Below, piece by piece: positions 20,784 through 20,876 of a DNA stretch of 20,876 nucleotides. The DNA comes from a virus: the IMG/VR virus record IMGVR_UViG_3300027805_000100, positions 1-20,876 of that record; one strand, given 5' to 3'. The translations under genes were made by a program, and so were the position numbers. The stretch's first letter is position 1; every line of letters begins with the position of its first letter. Under the pieces are notes generated by a model. The model was given only the letters and a program-made list of their open reading frames with translations, was not told the DNA's origin and did no database searches.

Positions 20784-20876
20784 CTAGTGGGTGCGGCGGA
20801 CGACCTGATTGAGTGAGCATGGACCGATGTCCATGCCGGTCGCTCCGCCAGCCAGCGACGTCAGTTCAAACTGAAT
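20784..20876 (-). CDS. C-terminal end of an upstream head gene (partial)
   Basis: A 30-codon open end enters from the right edge and stops at TAG 20786-20784. The residues IQFELTSLAGG...MDIGPCSLNQVVRRTH read like real protein with the local codon bias. It precedes the scaffold gene, where portal or head-morphogenesis genes usually sit; the identity cannot be decided from 30 residues. An inverted repeat CATGGAC-CGAT-GTCCATG (20818-20835) lies inside it. Confidence 0.55.
   Translation of the reverse strand: MQFELTSLAGGATGMDIGPCSLNQVVRRTH

Noticed and set aside
20773-20801. Plus-strand TTGACA at 20773 as a rightward promoter
   Set aside because: No -10-like sequence occurs 16-19 nt downstream and no rightward gene begins there.
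1-20876. tRNA genes, CRISPR arrays, insertion sequences, integrase or attachment sites
   Set aside because: No cloverleaf-like element, regular spacer array, transposase or recombinase frame was seen on either strand.

Overview
The window reads as about 20.9 kb of a GC-rich (by eye roughly 60-65% G+C) tailed dsDNA phage or prophage. The evidence is a large terminase subunit, a major capsid/scaffold pair, a lysis-type cassette and a phage replication module, packed with start/stop overlaps. The host cannot be fixed from sequence alone. The recognisable promoters follow TTGACA-N17/18-TAGNNN. Two of them place the -10 box only 6 nt upstream of a start codon that lacks a Shine-Dalgarno, as in leaderless mRNAs of Actinobacteria and Deinococcota. 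On the other hand, the tandem HTPGPW...AAAPDLLEALE proteins are common in proteobacterial phages. I favour an actinobacterial or other leaderless-tolerant GC-rich host, with low certainty.

Layout. (1) 1-1609, minus strand: large terminase (running off the left edge) and a probable small terminase. (2) 1618-2371: two tandem terminators, a small gene with its own leaderless promoter and terminator (moron-like), and a 216-bp non-coding stretch between terminators that holds an AT-rich island (candidate origin or ncRNA). (3) 2372-6333, minus: prim-pol/DUF3987 replicative protein and an SF2 helicase. (4) 6334-6407: divergent control region with a large inverted repeat. (5) 6408-9008, plus: Sak4/AAA_24-type ATPase, DUF669 SSB-like protein, HTH protein, RusA-like resolvase and DnaQ-like exonuclease. 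(6) 9065-15498, plus: a second promoter driving a long run of small accessory genes, a ParB-like DGQHRL protein, three HTPGPW-type paralogues, an SNF2-type helicase coupled to a beta-class DNA methyltransferase, and coiled-coil, membrane and zinc-ribbon proteins. (7) 15495-20876, minus, read right to left: the end of an upstream head gene, an operator-decorated leaderless promoter, scaffold, major capsid protein with a strong terminator, small head/virion genes, then a patatin-like lipase, a holin-like membrane protein, two small proteins and a C39-type peptidase (probable endolysin).

How it works together. The divergent region at 6.35 kb is placed to switch the replication and recombination genes on both sides. 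The 9.07-kb promoter feeds the accessory operon. The 20.72-kb promoter, with two copies of a 16-bp palindrome, looks like a regulated promoter for head assembly and everything downstream through lysis. The terminase and scaffold/capsid blocks point the same way and would be joined by the rest of the head genes outside the window. No tRNA, CRISPR array, integrase, insertion sequence or attachment site was seen.
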